Source of the DNA: a miscellaneous Crenarchaeota group-1 archaeon SG8-32-3
GTDB lineage: Archaea; Thermoproteota; Bathyarchaeia; Bathyarchaeales; Bathycorpusculaceae
Direction of reading: 5' to 3'
Assembly (NCBI GenBank): GCA_001273335.1
Contig: LFWV01000020.1
Span: forward strand, 1 to 12,736
Length of the DNA: 12,736 bases
Shown here: positions 12,324 to 12,736 of the stretch, in pieces
How the letters are laid out: each line of letters begins with the position of its first letter
Position numbering within the stretch: the stretch's first letter is position 1
Program-made: the position numbers and the translations under genes
The notes under the pieces: generated by a model
What the model was told of the DNA's origin: nothing
The model's input: the letters and a program-made list of their open reading frames with translations, nothing else
Databases searched by the model: none

Positions 12324-12736
12324 TTATTGTGTAACGGAGTGATACCAGCTGATTATATACTCGGGTAGCTTCAGTCCTCTTTGGCCCAGCCTTTCCGCTA
12401 ACTTGACAGGTAAGGGGCTTAAAACGTAAGCTGCTCTTGTGTAAAATCGCCGCGGTTTCCCTGGTTTCACGTCTTCCTCTAAGACTATTTCCAGATCTGC
12501 TTTCTTTGCTAGGGTTGAATCTTTTGTGCCGGTTATCCCCAGCACGGTACCGTTGAACTTTTTCATCACGTCCGCCCAGAGGATGACCGGTTTGGTTTCT
12601 CCTGTATACGATAACAGGATTTCAAGGTCTCCGGCCCGTGGGTGAGGAGTGTTAACGCCTCTGGTCACGTACACGTTGTCGCCTAAGAAGCTTTTAATGT
12701 GGAAAAGCCTGACGGCGGTCATATTGGCAATTTGGT
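12324..12736 (-). CDS. SIS-domain sugar isomerase-like protein, N-terminus beyond window
   Basis: The C-terminal part of a sugar isomerase (SIS) fold protein, most like 6-phospho-3-hexuloisomerase. Counted from the ATG at 12722, the SIS core has VYVTRGVNTP at 17-26, GDLEILLSYTGET at 31-43 (phosphosugar-binding loop), GTVLGITGTKDSTLAKKAD at 58-76 and LPEYI near 119. The frame is open through the window edge (Q-I-A-N precede that Met), and a typical SIS domain needs a further helix and the first glycine-rich strand, so the real start lies outside. A role in hexulose phosphate metabolism or another phosphosugar isomerisation is inferred. It sits upstream of uppP in the same direction. Confidence 0.82.
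   Translation of the reverse strand, partial: QIANMTAVRLFHIKSFLGDNVYVTRGVNTPHPRAGDLEILLSYTGETKPVILWADVMKKFNGTVLGITGTKDSTLAKKADLEIVLEEDVKPGKPRRFYTRAAYVLSPLPVKLAERLGQRGLKLPEYIISWYHSVTQ

Noticed and set aside
11970..12368. 132-codon + strand frame across the uppP start and SIS gene end
   Set aside because: Antisense to two clear genes; composition and content look random.

Overview
The window looks like chromosomal DNA of an archaeon, most likely a TACK-group lineage such as Bathyarchaeia; the rank below archaeon is an inference. The left edge carries the 5' end of an archaeal 16S rRNA on the minus strand, whose first helices have the TACK-style pattern. Other archaeal hallmarks are sn-glycerol-1-phosphate dehydrogenase, a class I archaeal CCA-adding enzyme, the UPF0200/UPF0201 pair, a long SlyD-like FKBP, and A/T-rich TATA boxes about 25-40 bp before several genes. 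Most genes have short spacing and readable ribosome binding sites.

Layout, left to right. Bases 1-59: start of 16S rRNA (minus), with its leader and promoter upstream to about 345. 460-1244 (minus): msrB then a small cupin, probably one operon. 1405-2250 (+): FKBP-type prolyl isomerase with a basic tail. 2385-2768 (+): VOC-fold protein, convergent with G1P dehydrogenase (2784-3851, minus). 4111-5376 (minus): class II HMG-CoA reductase. 5546-7518 (minus): an operon of P-loop ATPase (UPF0200), RNA-binding protein (UPF0201) and an MBL-fold nuclease. 7520-9460: an AT-richer stretch with a membrane-anchored coiled-coil surface protein, a reverse-order rubrerythrin and a tRNA-like remnant. 9504-11515 (+): thpR-cca, a tRNA/RNA end-processing pair. 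11507-12736 (minus): a SIS-domain protein (5' end beyond the window) followed by uppP.

How the genes fit together. G1P dehydrogenase supplies the archaeal lipid backbone and HMG-CoA reductase commits carbon to isoprenoids; UppP would recycle polyprenyl-phosphate carriers. ThpR, Cca and the UPF0200/UPF0201/MBL operon point to RNA processing. MsrB and the rubrerythrin point to oxidative-damage defence.

The points most worth a second look are: an ATPase gene whose P-loop strand is encoded but which has no ATG/GTG/TTG start; an Asn at the third catalytic carboxylate of Cca; a degenerate tRNA beside the AT-rich island; and a 12-codon ORF with a strong ribosome binding site inside nested inverted repeats ahead of thpR. 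I found no CRISPR array, transposase or integrase.
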